From NCBI GenBank assembly GCA_021817845.1, contig JAKAFW010000014.1, forward strand, positions 20,341 to 84,340: a stretch of DNA of 64,000 nt, in the 5' to 3' direction. A program made the translations under genes and the position numbers. Below the pieces are notes generated by a model. The model made no database searches and was not told where the DNA came from. It saw nothing but the letters and a program-made list of their open reading frames with translations. Positions within the stretch are counted from its first letter, which is position 1. Each line of letters starts with the position of its first letter. Shown in pieces: positions 1 to 7,451 of the stretch. The stretch is from FEN-1297 sp021817845. Lineage in GTDB: Bacteria > Bacteroidota > Ignavibacteria > Ignavibacteriales > Ignavibacteriaceae.

Positions 1-562
1 CTTCATAAACAGCATAGCAGGCCTGCCCGCCGTCGCGCGCGAGACCAACACTGCCTGGATTGACAATCATTTCATAATCCATTGTTTTCTTATATTGAAC
101 GTGAGTATGACCAACAAGAATATAGTCGGCAATAATACCTTCAAGCTCTCTGGTAATTTCGTCTTGATTTAGATATTTAAACATATCGCCTTGAGGGGAA
201 GCATGAGCTAAATAAAAAGAGGTTATGTCATCTTCAATCTTGTCAAGGGTGGGCATGCTTCTTAAAAAATGAATATCATTCTCATCGAGCAACGTTTTGT
301 GCCATGCTCTTGTTGCAATTGAATATTTGCGAAAGGAGCCCATGCAGTTACAATCAACACCGTAACCAAGAGCATTATCGTGATTGCCGCGGACAAAATA
401 ATCGGCATTTTCTTTTATGAATTTTACACATTCTTTAGGATGTGGACCATAATCTACAACATCGCCTAGAAAAATAAGTTTATCGTAATCGCCGTCTTTA
501 TCCAGAACAGCGTTTAATGCGGGTAAGTTTGCGTGAATATCTGAGACAATTAGTGCTTTCAT
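1..562 (-). CDS. Metallophosphoesterase, YfcE/MJ0936-like (3' end beyond window)
   Basis: Calcineurin-like phosphoesterase that hydrolyses phosphodiesters or phosphomonoesters with a dinuclear metal centre. I translated it directly: the protein starts MKALIVSDIHANLPAL and shows the family blocks in order, DIH near residue 9, GDVVDYG near 41, GNHD near 70 and GHTH near 150, with NPGSVG following. About 187 residues lie in the window and the C-terminus is cut off by the window edge. It is the first gene after fluoride riboswitch 1 (613-702), about 50 bases away. Fluoride inhibits many metal-dependent phosphatases, so control by this switch is sensible. The physiological substrate cannot be read from sequence. 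Confidence 0.9.
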   Translation of the reverse strand, partial: MKALIVSDIHANLPALNAVLDKDGDYDKLIFLGDVVDYGPHPKECVKFIKENADYFVRGNHDNALGYGVDCNCMGSFRKYSIATRAWHKTLLDENDIHFLRSMPTLDKIEDDITSFYLAHASPQGDMFKYLNQDEITRELEGIIADYILVGHTHVQYKKTMDYEMIVNPGSVGLARDGGQACYAVYE

Positions 563-585
563 GCTGTATCTATTCCTTCCGGAAA

Positions 586-603
586 GCCTACTTACGTGTA
601 GGC
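586..603. repeat. Short palindrome related to the CTGCC/GGCAG family
   Basis: gcctac and gtaggc form an inverted pair, followed by agg. It lies between the terminator of riboswitch 1 and the phosphoesterase start and resembles a divergent copy of the palindromes seen at 4714, 6788, 7305, 12332 and elsewhere. The relation is my inference. Confidence 0.4.
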
Positions 604-612
604 AGGAGTATA

Positions 613-702
613 AAAAAACTCCTACTTGATTAATCAAAAAATTAATTAAGTAGGAGTTATTAATTCCTTCAAAGAAGGGAATAATAAGCGAACTCCATCG
701 CT
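613..702 (-). promoter_or_regulatory. Fluoride riboswitch 1 with intrinsic terminator
   Basis: Read on the minus strand the element begins agcgatggagttcgct (702 to 687). It continues through a P3 stem (attcc/ggaat) and closes with taataactcctact (to about 647). GGAGTT and AACTCC make P1, and AGCGA/TCGCT makes P2. This is the crcB/fluoride aptamer layout. The 3' strand of P1 is reused in a strong hairpin, aactcctact...agtaggagtt, followed by a run of seven T (657 to 613). That is a transcription terminator which ligand binding to the aptamer would prevent. It controls the metallophosphoesterase downstream. Confidence 0.93.
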
Positions 703-706
703 GCCA

Positions 707-714
707 CAAATATA
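707..714 (-). promoter_or_regulatory. -7 promoter box for riboswitch 1
   Basis: TATATTTG on the minus strand matches the Bacteroidota -7 consensus TAnnTTTG and ends exactly four bases before the aptamer. Transcription should therefore start at the first base of the riboswitch. The same box and spacing occur before riboswitches 4 and 5. Confidence 0.7.
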
Positions 715-799
715 AAATTCATATACTCGATAAACAAGTTTTTAGAGCGGCATTTGATTTAACCAACACGTACAAATGCAAAATTGGCAGCTATAAAAA

Positions 800-2053
800 T
801 CATACCCCTTTCTCTTCCCATATTTTTGCAATTGTAACAATTACCTTTACAGCCATTTCCATATCCTGAACAGAAACCCATTCAAGTTTTGAGTGGTAAC
901 TATGTTCGCCGGCGAAAATATTAGGAGTAGGGAGGCCCATAAATGATAATTTAGAACCGTCAGTACCACCTCTAATCGCGTGCGTAATAGGCTGGATGCC
1001 TAATCTCTTCATAGCTTCAATGCCAATGTTAACCACTTGAGGATGCATATCGAGAACTTCCTTCATGTTCCGATACTGTTCAGTAACTTCAAATTCGAAA
1101 TGTGCATCCGGATATTTAATAATAGTTTTATTTGCAAATTCTTTAAGAAATTCTTCATAGAATTTTAATTTGGCAGTTTCAAAATCCCTAATGATAAATT
1201 TGAGAGTTGAAAGTTCCTCGTTACCGTTAAAACCGGTACAATGGAAAAATCCCTCTTTATCCTCGGTCGTTTCAGGAGATAGCCTGTATTTGGGTAACAT
1301 TTCAATAAAAGATGCCGCAACTTTTACGGAATTTATCATTTTATTTTTAGCATAACCAGGGTGTATGTTTTTACCGTGAAATTTTAGTACAACAGCATCG
1401 GCGCTAAAAGTTTCAGATTCTACTTCACCGCGGCTTTCGCCGTCTACAGTATAAGCGTATTTTGCTCCGAGTTTTTTAAGATCAATTTTCTCGGTTCCTC
1501 TGCCGACTTCCTCGTCTGGAGTAAAACATATTTTTATTGTTCCATGTTTAATTTGAGGGTGAGTTATAAAATAATTAGCTGCATCAATTATTTCAGCTAC
1601 GCCGGATTTATTATCCGCACCAAGTAAGGTAGTACCGTCAGTTGTAATTATATCATGCCCAATCATATTAGCCAGGTCAGGGTTATTTTCAGTTCTTATT
1701 ATCTGATCCGGATCGTTTGGTAATTTTATATCTCCGCCCTGATAACCTTTGTGAATAATGGGATGAACATTTGCGCCGGTTACAGCAGGCGCAGTATCAA
1801 TATGTGCAATAAAAGCGATTGCTGGAATATCTTTATCGGAGTTAGAAGGAATAGTAGCCATTACATAACCCCATTCATCCATATTAGCATCTTCAAGTCC
1901 CATATTTTTCAATTCATCAGCTAAATCTTTAGCTAATAATTTCTGTTTTCCCGTGCTTGGGAAGGTAGTAGAGTCCTCGTCAGATTGAGTATCGTATTTT
2001 ACATACCGAAGAAATTTTTCCACACAAGTGAATTTATAATTGTTGTCAAACAT
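800..2053 (-). CDS. pepT: Peptidase T (tripeptide aminopeptidase, M20B)
   Basis: Cytoplasmic zinc aminopeptidase that releases the N-terminal residue of tripeptides. About 417 residues, the usual length. Metal and catalytic blocks are visible: HIDTAP (His and Asp, near residue 85), GADNKSG (bridging Asp, near 145), PDEEVG (general base and metal Glu, near 180), and AIRGGTDGS plus the late His in AGEHSYHS. I chose the ATG at 2053 because GAAGG lies eight bases upstream; a TTG five codons earlier is less likely. It follows cfa by about 65 bases on the same strand with no terminator between, so it is probably the second gene of the transcript headed by fluoride riboswitch 2. A peptidase under fluoride control is unexpected. 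Confidence 0.93.
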   Translation of the reverse strand: MFDNNYKFTCVEKFLRYVKYDTQSDEDSTTFPSTGKQKLLAKDLADELKNMGLEDANMDEWGYVMATIPSNSDKDIPAIAFIAHIDTAPAVTGANVHPIIHKGYQGGDIKLPNDPDQIIRTENNPDLANMIGHDIITTDGTTLLGADNKSGVAEIIDAANYFITHPQIKHGTIKICFTPDEEVGRGTEKIDLKKLGAKYAYTVDGESRGEVESETFSADAVVLKFHGKNIHPGYAKNKMINSVKVAASFIEMLPKYRLSPETTEDKEGFFHCTGFNGNEELSTLKFIIRDFETAKLKFYEEFLKEFANKTIIKYPDAHFEFEVTEQYRNMKEVLDMHPQVVNIGIEAMKRLGIQPITHAIRGGTDGSKLSFMGLPTPNIFAGEHSYHSKLEWVSVQDMEMAVKVIVTIAKIWEEKGV

Positions 2054-2117
2054 ATTGATAGCCTTCAATATTTATTTAGTAAATAAATTGATTATTGCAA
2101 AACAAATAACAAGAAAA

Positions 2118-3239
2118 TTATCTTATCAATTTGTATCCTCCTAGAATTCCATTTTTAGAGAGAACAATTTGCCACAGTTGATTCTTCCTCGCTCTAAAAG
2201 ACCCGGCGCTCGATAATAAAAAATATTTCCACATTTTAAAAAATCTTTCATCATAATTTTTCTGTATAGAACTCCAACTGTTTATAAAGTTTTCATACCA
2301 GGACATTAACGTTTTATCGTAATCGTCGCCGAAGTTATGTAAATCTTCTATTATAAATAAACCTTCAATTGCTTTGCCAAGATGGGCAATTGAAGGCAGC
2401 ATTCCGTTTGGAAAAATATATTTATGAGTCCAAGCATCAGTGCTTTTGACAGAGTGATCTGCGCCTATTGTGTGAAGTAAAAAAATTCCGTCATTATTTA
2501 AACATCTATTAGCTACTTTAAAATATTCACCGTAATTTTTATAACCGACATGCTCAATCATTCCAACTGAAACAATCCTATCAAATTGTTGATTCACTTC
2601 TCTGTAATCTTGCAATCTAAATTCAACAGGCAAACCCTTGCATGATTCTTTTCCGAGGGTTACCTGTTCTTTTGATACCGTTAAACCGACAACTTCAACA
2701 TTATATTTTTCGGCGGCATATTTTCCAAAAGCACCCCAGCCGCAGCCAATGTCCAGTATTTTCATCCCCGGTTGAAGATACAGTTTTTTACAAATCAACT
2801 CTAATTTATTTTCTTGAGCTTCATCTAAAGTATTTGCACCTTTCCAATAAGCGCAACTATAATTCATACGTTTGTCGAGCATTTTTGTAAATAATTCGTT
2901 TCCCATATCATAATGTCTTTTACCGATAATAAATGCTCTTCTCCTTGCCTGCATATTTATCAGCCAGAAGCCCGAAAGCTGCAATGCAATTTTGAAATTC
3001 CGTTTTACTTTATTATCAAGGTTGGCGCGTAATATTTTGAATATCATTTCGTCGAGTTGTTCTACCGTCCACCAATTATCCATGAACGATTCGCCAAGGC
3101 CTAATTCCACTTCGGAAATTACGCGTTTGTAAAATCTTTTATCAAGCACTTGGATATCATAAGAATTACTGCCGCTAACTTTAATTCCGGCTAATTCCAA
3201 TAATTCTTCTACCAATTTTTTATATTTATTATTTTCCAT
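2118..3239 (-). CDS. cfa: Cyclopropane-fatty-acyl-phospholipid synthase
   Basis: SAM-dependent enzyme that adds a methylene bridge to unsaturated fatty acyl chains of membrane phospholipids. 373 residues. The N-terminal lipid-binding part is followed by the SAM fold: HYDMGNELF near residue 110, LDIGCGWGAFGKYAAE near 160 (motif I), and SVGMIEHVGYKNYGEYF near 225, which carries the glutamate and bicarbonate-site region typical of CFA synthases. The C-terminal KTLMSWYENF block also fits. The gene begins about 70 bases downstream of fluoride riboswitch 2. Cyclopropane lipids lower membrane permeability to protons and weak acids, which fits defence against HF entry, but that link is inference. Confidence 0.93.
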   Translation of the reverse strand: MENNKYKKLVEELLELAGIKVSGSNSYDIQVLDKRFYKRVISEVELGLGESFMDNWWTVEQLDEMIFKILRANLDNKVKRNFKIALQLSGFWLINMQARRRAFIIGKRHYDMGNELFTKMLDKRMNYSCAYWKGANTLDEAQENKLELICKKLYLQPGMKILDIGCGWGAFGKYAAEKYNVEVVGLTVSKEQVTLGKESCKGLPVEFRLQDYREVNQQFDRIVSVGMIEHVGYKNYGEYFKVANRCLNNDGIFLLHTIGADHSVKSTDAWTHKYIFPNGMLPSIAHLGKAIEGLFIIEDLHNFGDDYDKTLMSWYENFINSWSSIQKNYDERFFKMWKYFLLSSAGSFRARKNQLWQIVLSKNGILGGYKLIR

Positions 3240-3307
3240 AGCAATGTGTTCCTCTATAAAGGTTGAATTAATAGACTTCTACCTGTGTTTAAAATAATTT
3301 TAATTAA

Positions 3308-3359
3308 AGTAGGGGTTATCAATTCCTAAGAGAAAGGAATAAAAGCGAACTCCATCGCT
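3308..3359 (-). promoter_or_regulatory. Fluoride riboswitch 2 (imperfect P1)
   Basis: On the minus strand: agcgatggagttcgct (3359 to 3344), P3 hairpin attcct...aggaat, then gataacccctact (to 3308). P2 and the conserved GATGG and TAA parts are intact. The 3' strand of P1 reads AACCCC instead of AACTCC, leaving one A-C mismatch against GGAGTT. I see no terminator with a T-run between it and the cfa start about 70 bases downstream, so the switch may act on translation or may be decaying. A weaker -7-like sequence (TAGATTTA) abuts the aptamer. Confidence 0.82.
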
Positions 3360-3369
3360 AAATCTATTT

Positions 3370-5274
3370 CTATATGAAGAAGAAAACTAAGATAAATATT
3401 ATGAAGATATACAAAATATAAAGCGATATTCTCCCGTTCATTATTATTCTGCCAACCATGCCGCTTATTTTATCGACTGTGTTCCCGATGAATTCATATA
3501 AATATTCCGCAACATCTTTATTTTGAACTTCGGCTATATAGCCTTCTTTTTTTTCTTTCATCAGAAAGACGCTTCTTAAAATATATTCGAGTGTAAAAGA
3601 ATATGCCGGCACGGTATAGTATTCATCTTCACTTAGAGGAAGCGCACCGTTCCAGGCATCTACTTTTCTGATTTTCTTTTTACCGAAGATATAAAACAAA
3701 ACAGGAATAATTAATAAAGTCAAAACTACCAGTGTAAGAATTGTAGGTGAAATTACGCCGAAGATTGGTTTAGCAGAAACAATCAGTAAAGGATCGGGAA
3801 CAGACAATAGTCCGCTTAAGAATTTTCCATAGCCGAGAAGCTGAATTAAGTACGGAGAAAAAATTCCGCCTAAGAACAATAAAAGAATGAGAAATATTTC
3901 CGAAATTTTCATTGTGCTTGACGGGAATTTATGCGCCTTTTCTCCATGATCGGGACCAAGCGCGGTATAACCTATAAGTTTTATCATTGCGAATGTAGCG
4001 AGACCGATTGCTAATGCAACCATAATACCGGCGAAAGCTGCGATAATTCTATCAACATTATTTAAAAATTTATAGGATTGGAAGAGTGCTTCAAGAATCA
4101 TCCATTCGCCGACAAAGCCAATAGTAGGCGGAAAAGCGCTGAATGATAATCCTGAAGTTAATATTCCCAATGCAGGAAGCTTGCCTACGTTCCGCCAAAT
4201 GCCGCGCACTAAATCGATATCTTCTTTTTGCAATGCTTCTTTTGCGTGCCCGACCGAAATGAATAAAAGTGTCTTTGCAATCGTATGAGAAAATGCAATG
4301 AACAAGGCTGCAAGGAACGCAAAGTCGGCAAGTGTTTCTACTCCTTTGTTTGTCGAATAAAATGCCGCGATAGCGCTCAAGCCCAGTGCAGTAAGAATCA
4401 TTCCGTTATTTTCAACAGTAGAATAAGCCGGGAGTTTTTTTACACTTCTTTCGGCAGATGAAAACATTGCACCCCAGAAAGCCGAAACGGCTCCCAACAC
4501 AAGAACCATTATTCCCCACCACTTTGTGTAGCTTGAAAGCGAAAGGACTCTTACTAAACCATAAACACCCATTAAAGTTAAAGGAGCGCTTAGCAATGCT
4601 GCTGTGTGAGAAGGCGCTTTAGAATAGGCGCCAATAATCCAAGTATGGAATGGGAAAATATCCATCTTAATTATGAAACCAAGCGTGGTTAAAACAAGGA
4701 ACAATGCGCTTGAACCTGCCTGTCCGGCAGGCAGGTGAGCTGCATTTATTAATGAAAAAGAATTGTTTGCAAAATAAAGAGCGGCAAATCCAAGAAGTAA
4801 AAACATTGTGGAAGCTTCGCCGAATGCAAGAAACTGAAATGCGTTTATCATCGAGCCGCGCCTTTCAAGAATCTGGAAAGTGAGGGCGATAGTCATAATT
4901 TCCCAGCCGATCAAAAATAAAATTGAATCGGCGGCAGACATTACCAGCACCATTCCGAACAAAGTGAGATTAAAGAACGCTCCCATCTTCTTGCTAAAGA
5001 GCCTACCGAAATCTATTGAGTAAAATGCTAATGCCGCAAAAGAAATTGATGAAACAATGAAAAATAAGCTTGTAGTTCGATCTACATTTAACCCGATGGA
5101 AATATTAGGGATCAGAAAATAAACGGGGGAGACTTGCGGATTATTTAGAGAAGAAACACCGGCAATAAATACATATATAGAGCCGATGAATGCAGCAAAG
5201 TAACTCAGTCGCCTTGAAAAAGTTAAGATGAATCCTAAGACGAAAAAACCTAACGCAATATATAAGTAATTCAT
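3370..5274 (-). CDS. NuoL/HyfB-like membrane subunit of a complex-I/hydrogenase-4-like complex
   Basis: Antiporter-like, ion-translocating subunit of the Mrp/NuoL family in the inner membrane. 634 residues with roughly 14-16 hydrophobic segments. The family core is visible: GWEIMTIALTF near residue 123 with its conserved Glu, then KMDIFPFHTWIIGAYSKAPSHTAALLSA near 205-230 with the Lys and His of the transport path. Its ATGA start overlaps the stop of the small subunit gene, so it is the last gene of the operon under fluoride riboswitch 3. The peptide LPAGQAG near residue 180 comes from a palindromic repeat inserted in frame (4714-4736) in a loop between membrane segments. Closest named relatives would be HyfB/HycC or Ehr-complex subunits. 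Confidence 0.87.
   Translation of the reverse strand: MNYLYIALGFFVLGFILTFSRRLSYFAAFIGSIYVFIAGVSSLNNPQVSPVYFLIPNISIGLNVDRTTSLFFIVSSISFAALAFYSIDFGRLFSKKMGAFFNLTLFGMVLVMSAADSILFLIGWEIMTIALTFQILERRGSMINAFQFLAFGEASTMFLLLGFAALYFANNSFSLINAAHLPAGQAGSSALFLVLTTLGFIIKMDIFPFHTWIIGAYSKAPSHTAALLSAPLTLMGVYGLVRVLSLSSYTKWWGIMVLVLGAVSAFWGAMFSSAERSVKKLPAYSTVENNGMILTALGLSAIAAFYSTNKGVETLADFAFLAALFIAFSHTIAKTLLFISVGHAKEALQKEDIDLVRGIWRNVGKLPALGILTSGLSFSAFPPTIGFVGEWMILEALFQSYKFLNNVDRIIAAFAGIMVALAIGLATFAMIKLIGYTALGPDHGEKAHKFPSSTMKISEIFLILLLFLGGIFSPYLIQLLGYGKFLSGLLSVPDPLLIVSAKPIFGVISPTILTLVVLTLLIIPVLFYIFGKKKIRKVDAWNGALPLSEDEYYTVPAYSFTLEYILRSVFLMKEKKEGYIAEVQNKDVAEYLYEFIGNTVDKISGMVGRIIMNGRISLYILYIFIIFILVFFFI
4714..4736. 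repeat. CTGCC/GGCAG palindrome, in frame in hyfB-like gene
   Basis: Near-perfect palindrome with core ctgcctgtccggcaggcag. Read through on the minus strand it encodes PAGQAG between two hydrophobic segments, so the frame is kept. It is the best-preserved copy of the family in this window. Confidence 0.85.
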
Positions 5275-5744
5275 TTGCCGCTTCCTTTTCCCATTAGCTT
5301 TAATAGAACTGGAATTATTTGTCCCGGGTTTTCATAGTTTTTTATTTCGGCTAAAAGATTTTCACCGATTATATCATTTATATTTACTTTGGAAGTGAAA
5401 TTACCAGATTCAATTAGAATTACGCCGAAAGGTTTTGGCAGTTGGTTTATTGTTTCCTTCAAAGGTTCAATCATTTTTTCTGTTGCGGGACCAAGAACAA
5501 TTAGAATATCGGCATGGCGCGGAGTATCAGCAAAGAAAATTCCGAACCTATGAATGTTATATTGCGGAGCTTGCAAGGCTCGTATTTCGAAACATAAGTC
5601 GTTTGAGCATCCGACATCAATAATGTATATATGAAGAGAAGTTTTGAAAATACCTTTTAACGGCTTTACATCAATATTTGTTTGATATAATTTCTTTTCT
5701 GTTAATCTTTTTTTAAGTCCGTATGGTACCCACCAGTTATTCAT
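5271..5744 (-). CDS. NuoB/HyfI-like small subunit lacking part of its Fe-S ligands
   Basis: Homologue of the NuoB/[NiFe]-hydrogenase small-subunit fold, about 157 residues. Recognisable blocks are VGCSNDLCFEIRALQAPQYN and HRFGIFFADTPRHADILIVLGPAT. In active relatives four cysteines hold the proximal [4Fe-4S] cluster. Here only two remain (about C46 and C51), the third site reads ESGNFTSK and the fourth reads NPGQIIP where GCPP is expected. A normal cluster is therefore unlikely. I chose the ATG at 5744, with AAGGA about ten bases upstream; a TTG at 5771 is the alternative. A 305-bp MITE-like insertion separates it from the large-subunit gene upstream, and its stop overlaps the start of the hyfB-like gene. 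Confidence 0.82.
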   Translation of the reverse strand: MNNWWVPYGLKKRLTEKKLYQTNIDVKPLKGIFKTSLHIYIIDVGCSNDLCFEIRALQAPQYNIHRFGIFFADTPRHADILIVLGPATEKMIEPLKETINQLPKPFGVILIESGNFTSKVNINDIIGENLLAEIKNYENPGQIIPVLLKLMGKGSGK

Positions 5745-5794
5745 ATTGAAATATTTCCTTAGAGTATTCAATTATTATTACATTTATAGATTCC

Positions 5795-6119
5795 CGCTTT
5801 CGCGCATAGGCGTCAACTTAATATTTCTTCCAAACTCCCGAACCTTTGTAATCACTTGTATTTAACGTACTAAAAATATTTATTTACCCTCTACGAGGAT
5901 ACTGTATTTGTTGGGTTTATTTGTTTCTACAATAATCAAACATCTACGATGTTTTTAGACCTCGTAGAGGTCAAATTATTGTAGAAAAGGTTTATTTTAC
6001 ATTGGCAAATCCTCGTAGAGGATTAACAAATTCCCTAGTATTTGCGCTATTCTATTATAATATTATCCTCAATATTGTAATGTAACAGATTCTTAGGTTG
6101 ACGCCTATGCGCTTTCGCG
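5795..6119. mobile_element. MITE-like element (5805-6109) with 16-bp TIRs and 10-bp target duplication
   Basis: The ends cataggcgtcaactta (5805-5820) and taggttgacgcctatg (6094-6109) are inverted repeats with one mismatch. They are flanked by identical ten-base copies of cgctttcgcg at 5795-5804 and 6110-6119. Removing the element and one copy restores the palindrome attcccgctttcgcgggaat, a common dispersed bacterial repeat, so the element jumped into that hairpin. The 305-bp interior has no reading frame but holds four small palindromes with a CTCGTAGAG or TCTACGA core (for example gacctcgtagaggtc). It interrupts the operon between the large- and small-subunit genes. A transposase acting in trans would be needed; none is in the window. 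Confidence 0.85.
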
Positions 6120-6134
6120 GGAATGACAATCCAA

Positions 6135-7451
6135 TTATCTCGCCGCATCTGCAAAAAAGCTTCCAAATGAATCAACCGAAAACGGGAAATCTGTAAAAAT
6201 CATTCCGGGTAAAGAATCCTTTATCGCATTTAGTCCGAACAAAGATGGCGTTGATGTGTAAATGTATTTAATTTTGCCGTTCTCCAATTCGGTATAATAA
6301 GCAATAATTCCGCTTGGCGATTCAACCGCGCCTATTGCATTTCCGGTTATATTTTCAAGAGAGCAATTTGATTCTTCAAAAGGGACTAAATTTTTGACTT
6401 TGTCAATAAAATCAATTCTATCGTTAATGATTTTTATAGATACAAAAATTTCTTCTATTCTTACTTCCAACCTTGCCAGAGAATCGCCGAAAGCAATAGT
6501 CGGGATATTAAGATCCTCATAAAACTTATCCGAATTCCTTAAATCTTCTTTTATTCCGCAAGCCCTTAAAGAAGGACCGGATAAAGAATTGTTGAGAGCG
6601 TAATCTCCGGTTATCTTTGATGTGTCATGAAGCCTGTCGAGAAAATTTTTACTCTCAAGTGTTCTTGCATAGAGATTTTTTAATTCCTTATTTATATTAC
6701 TCACCCTATCATTTACGATGTTCAAAGTATTTTTATCAGGATAAGAATTCAGTTTGCCGATGCTGTTTATACCTTTTAGATATCTTGAACCTGCCTGTCC
6801 GTCAGGCTGGCGGGAAAAGAGAAAATTCGTTCTTAAAGATTCTTCAAAAAGAAATTGCACATGACTTGTTAAAACTTTCTGGGCGGCTGCATTTGCAAGC
6901 TGGCTGAAAACATATAAGTGGTTGTAAATTCTTTCTAGTTCAAGTGCGATAATTTTATAACTCTTTATAATCGGATTTAATTCAACCCCTAAAATTTTTT
7001 CAATTGAATTTGTGAAAGCTAAAGAATGCGAAAAAGTAAAATTGCCGCAGACTGATTCTGCTAAAGGAATGGCTTGCAAAGGGCTTAATCCAATTAACTT
7101 CTGTTCTATATTTCGTGCTTTGTAAGAAACATCAATATTAATTCCGAGAATTCTTTCACCGTAGGTATAAATGTGGAAGACCCCCGGCTCTATAACCCAT
7201 GAAGTTACCGGACCATATCTGAAAACAAAAACGCCTTCGCCAAAATATTCGTTTTTGCCGATTATGGAGTTTCTGCTTTTTATGATATCGTAGATAGGAT
7301 AGGAACTTGCCTGTCCGGCTTGCAGGTCTGATTTGTTATTTGTTTCTATCGTAAAATCCTTCCCGTCGAAAAGAAGAAATCTTTTCTCACCCGTAGTGGC
7401 AGGTTCGTTATTAATCGGATTATTTTCTAAAATTCCAAACAGCCTTTTCAT
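6135..7451 (-). CDS. HyfG/NuoCD-like large subunit without NiFe ligands
   Basis: Homologue of the hydrogenase-4 large subunit, in which a NuoC-like N-terminal part is fused to a NuoD-like catalytic part. 438 residues from the ATG at 7451, which overlaps the stop of the hyfF-like gene as ATGA. NuoD-like marks are AESVCGNFTFSHSLAF near 131-146, LELERIYNHLYVFSQLA, and GPSLRACGIKEDLR. Hydrogenases need CxxC pairs at both ends. Here the first pair reads C135-G-N-F138, and the C-terminal DPCxxC block reads D427-S-F-G-S-F432, so three of four nickel ligands are lost. It cannot be a normal hydrogenase and fits the Ehr-type (hydrogenase-related) group. Two in-frame palindrome insertions encode LQAGQAS near residue 44 and PDGQAG near 215. 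Confidence 0.85.
   Translation of the reverse strand: MKRLFGILENNPINNEPATTGEKRFLLFDGKDFTIETNNKSDLQAGQASSYPIYDIIKSRNSIIGKNEYFGEGVFVFRYGPVTSWVIEPGVFHIYTYGERILGINIDVSYKARNIEQKLIGLSPLQAIPLAESVCGNFTFSHSLAFTNSIEKILGVELNPIIKSYKIIALELERIYNHLYVFSQLANAAAQKVLTSHVQFLFEESLRTNFLFSRQPDGQAGSRYLKGINSIGKLNSYPDKNTLNIVNDRVSNINKELKNLYARTLESKNFLDRLHDTSKITGDYALNNSLSGPSLRACGIKEDLRNSDKFYEDLNIPTIAFGDSLARLEVRIEEIFVSIKIINDRIDFIDKVKNLVPFEESNCSLENITGNAIGAVESPSGIIAYYTELENGKIKYIYTSTPSLFGLNAIKDSLPGMIFTDFPFSVDSFGSFFADAAR
6788..6813. repeat. CTGCC/GGCAG palindrome, in frame in hyfG-like gene
   Basis: Divergent copy (cctgcctgtccgtcaggctg). Encodes the peptide QPDGQAG on the minus strand between FLFSR and SRYLKGI. The frame is kept. 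Confidence 0.7.
7305..7327. repeat. CTGCC/GGCAG palindrome, second copy in hyfG-like gene
   Basis: Copy reading ttgcctgtccggcttgcagg. Encodes LQAGQAS near residue 44 of the large subunit on the minus strand. The frame is kept. Confidence 0.7.

Noticed and set aside
6135..7451. Active [NiFe] hydrogenase large subunit
   Set aside because: Three of four nickel-ligand cysteines are replaced, so hydrogenase activity was not assigned.
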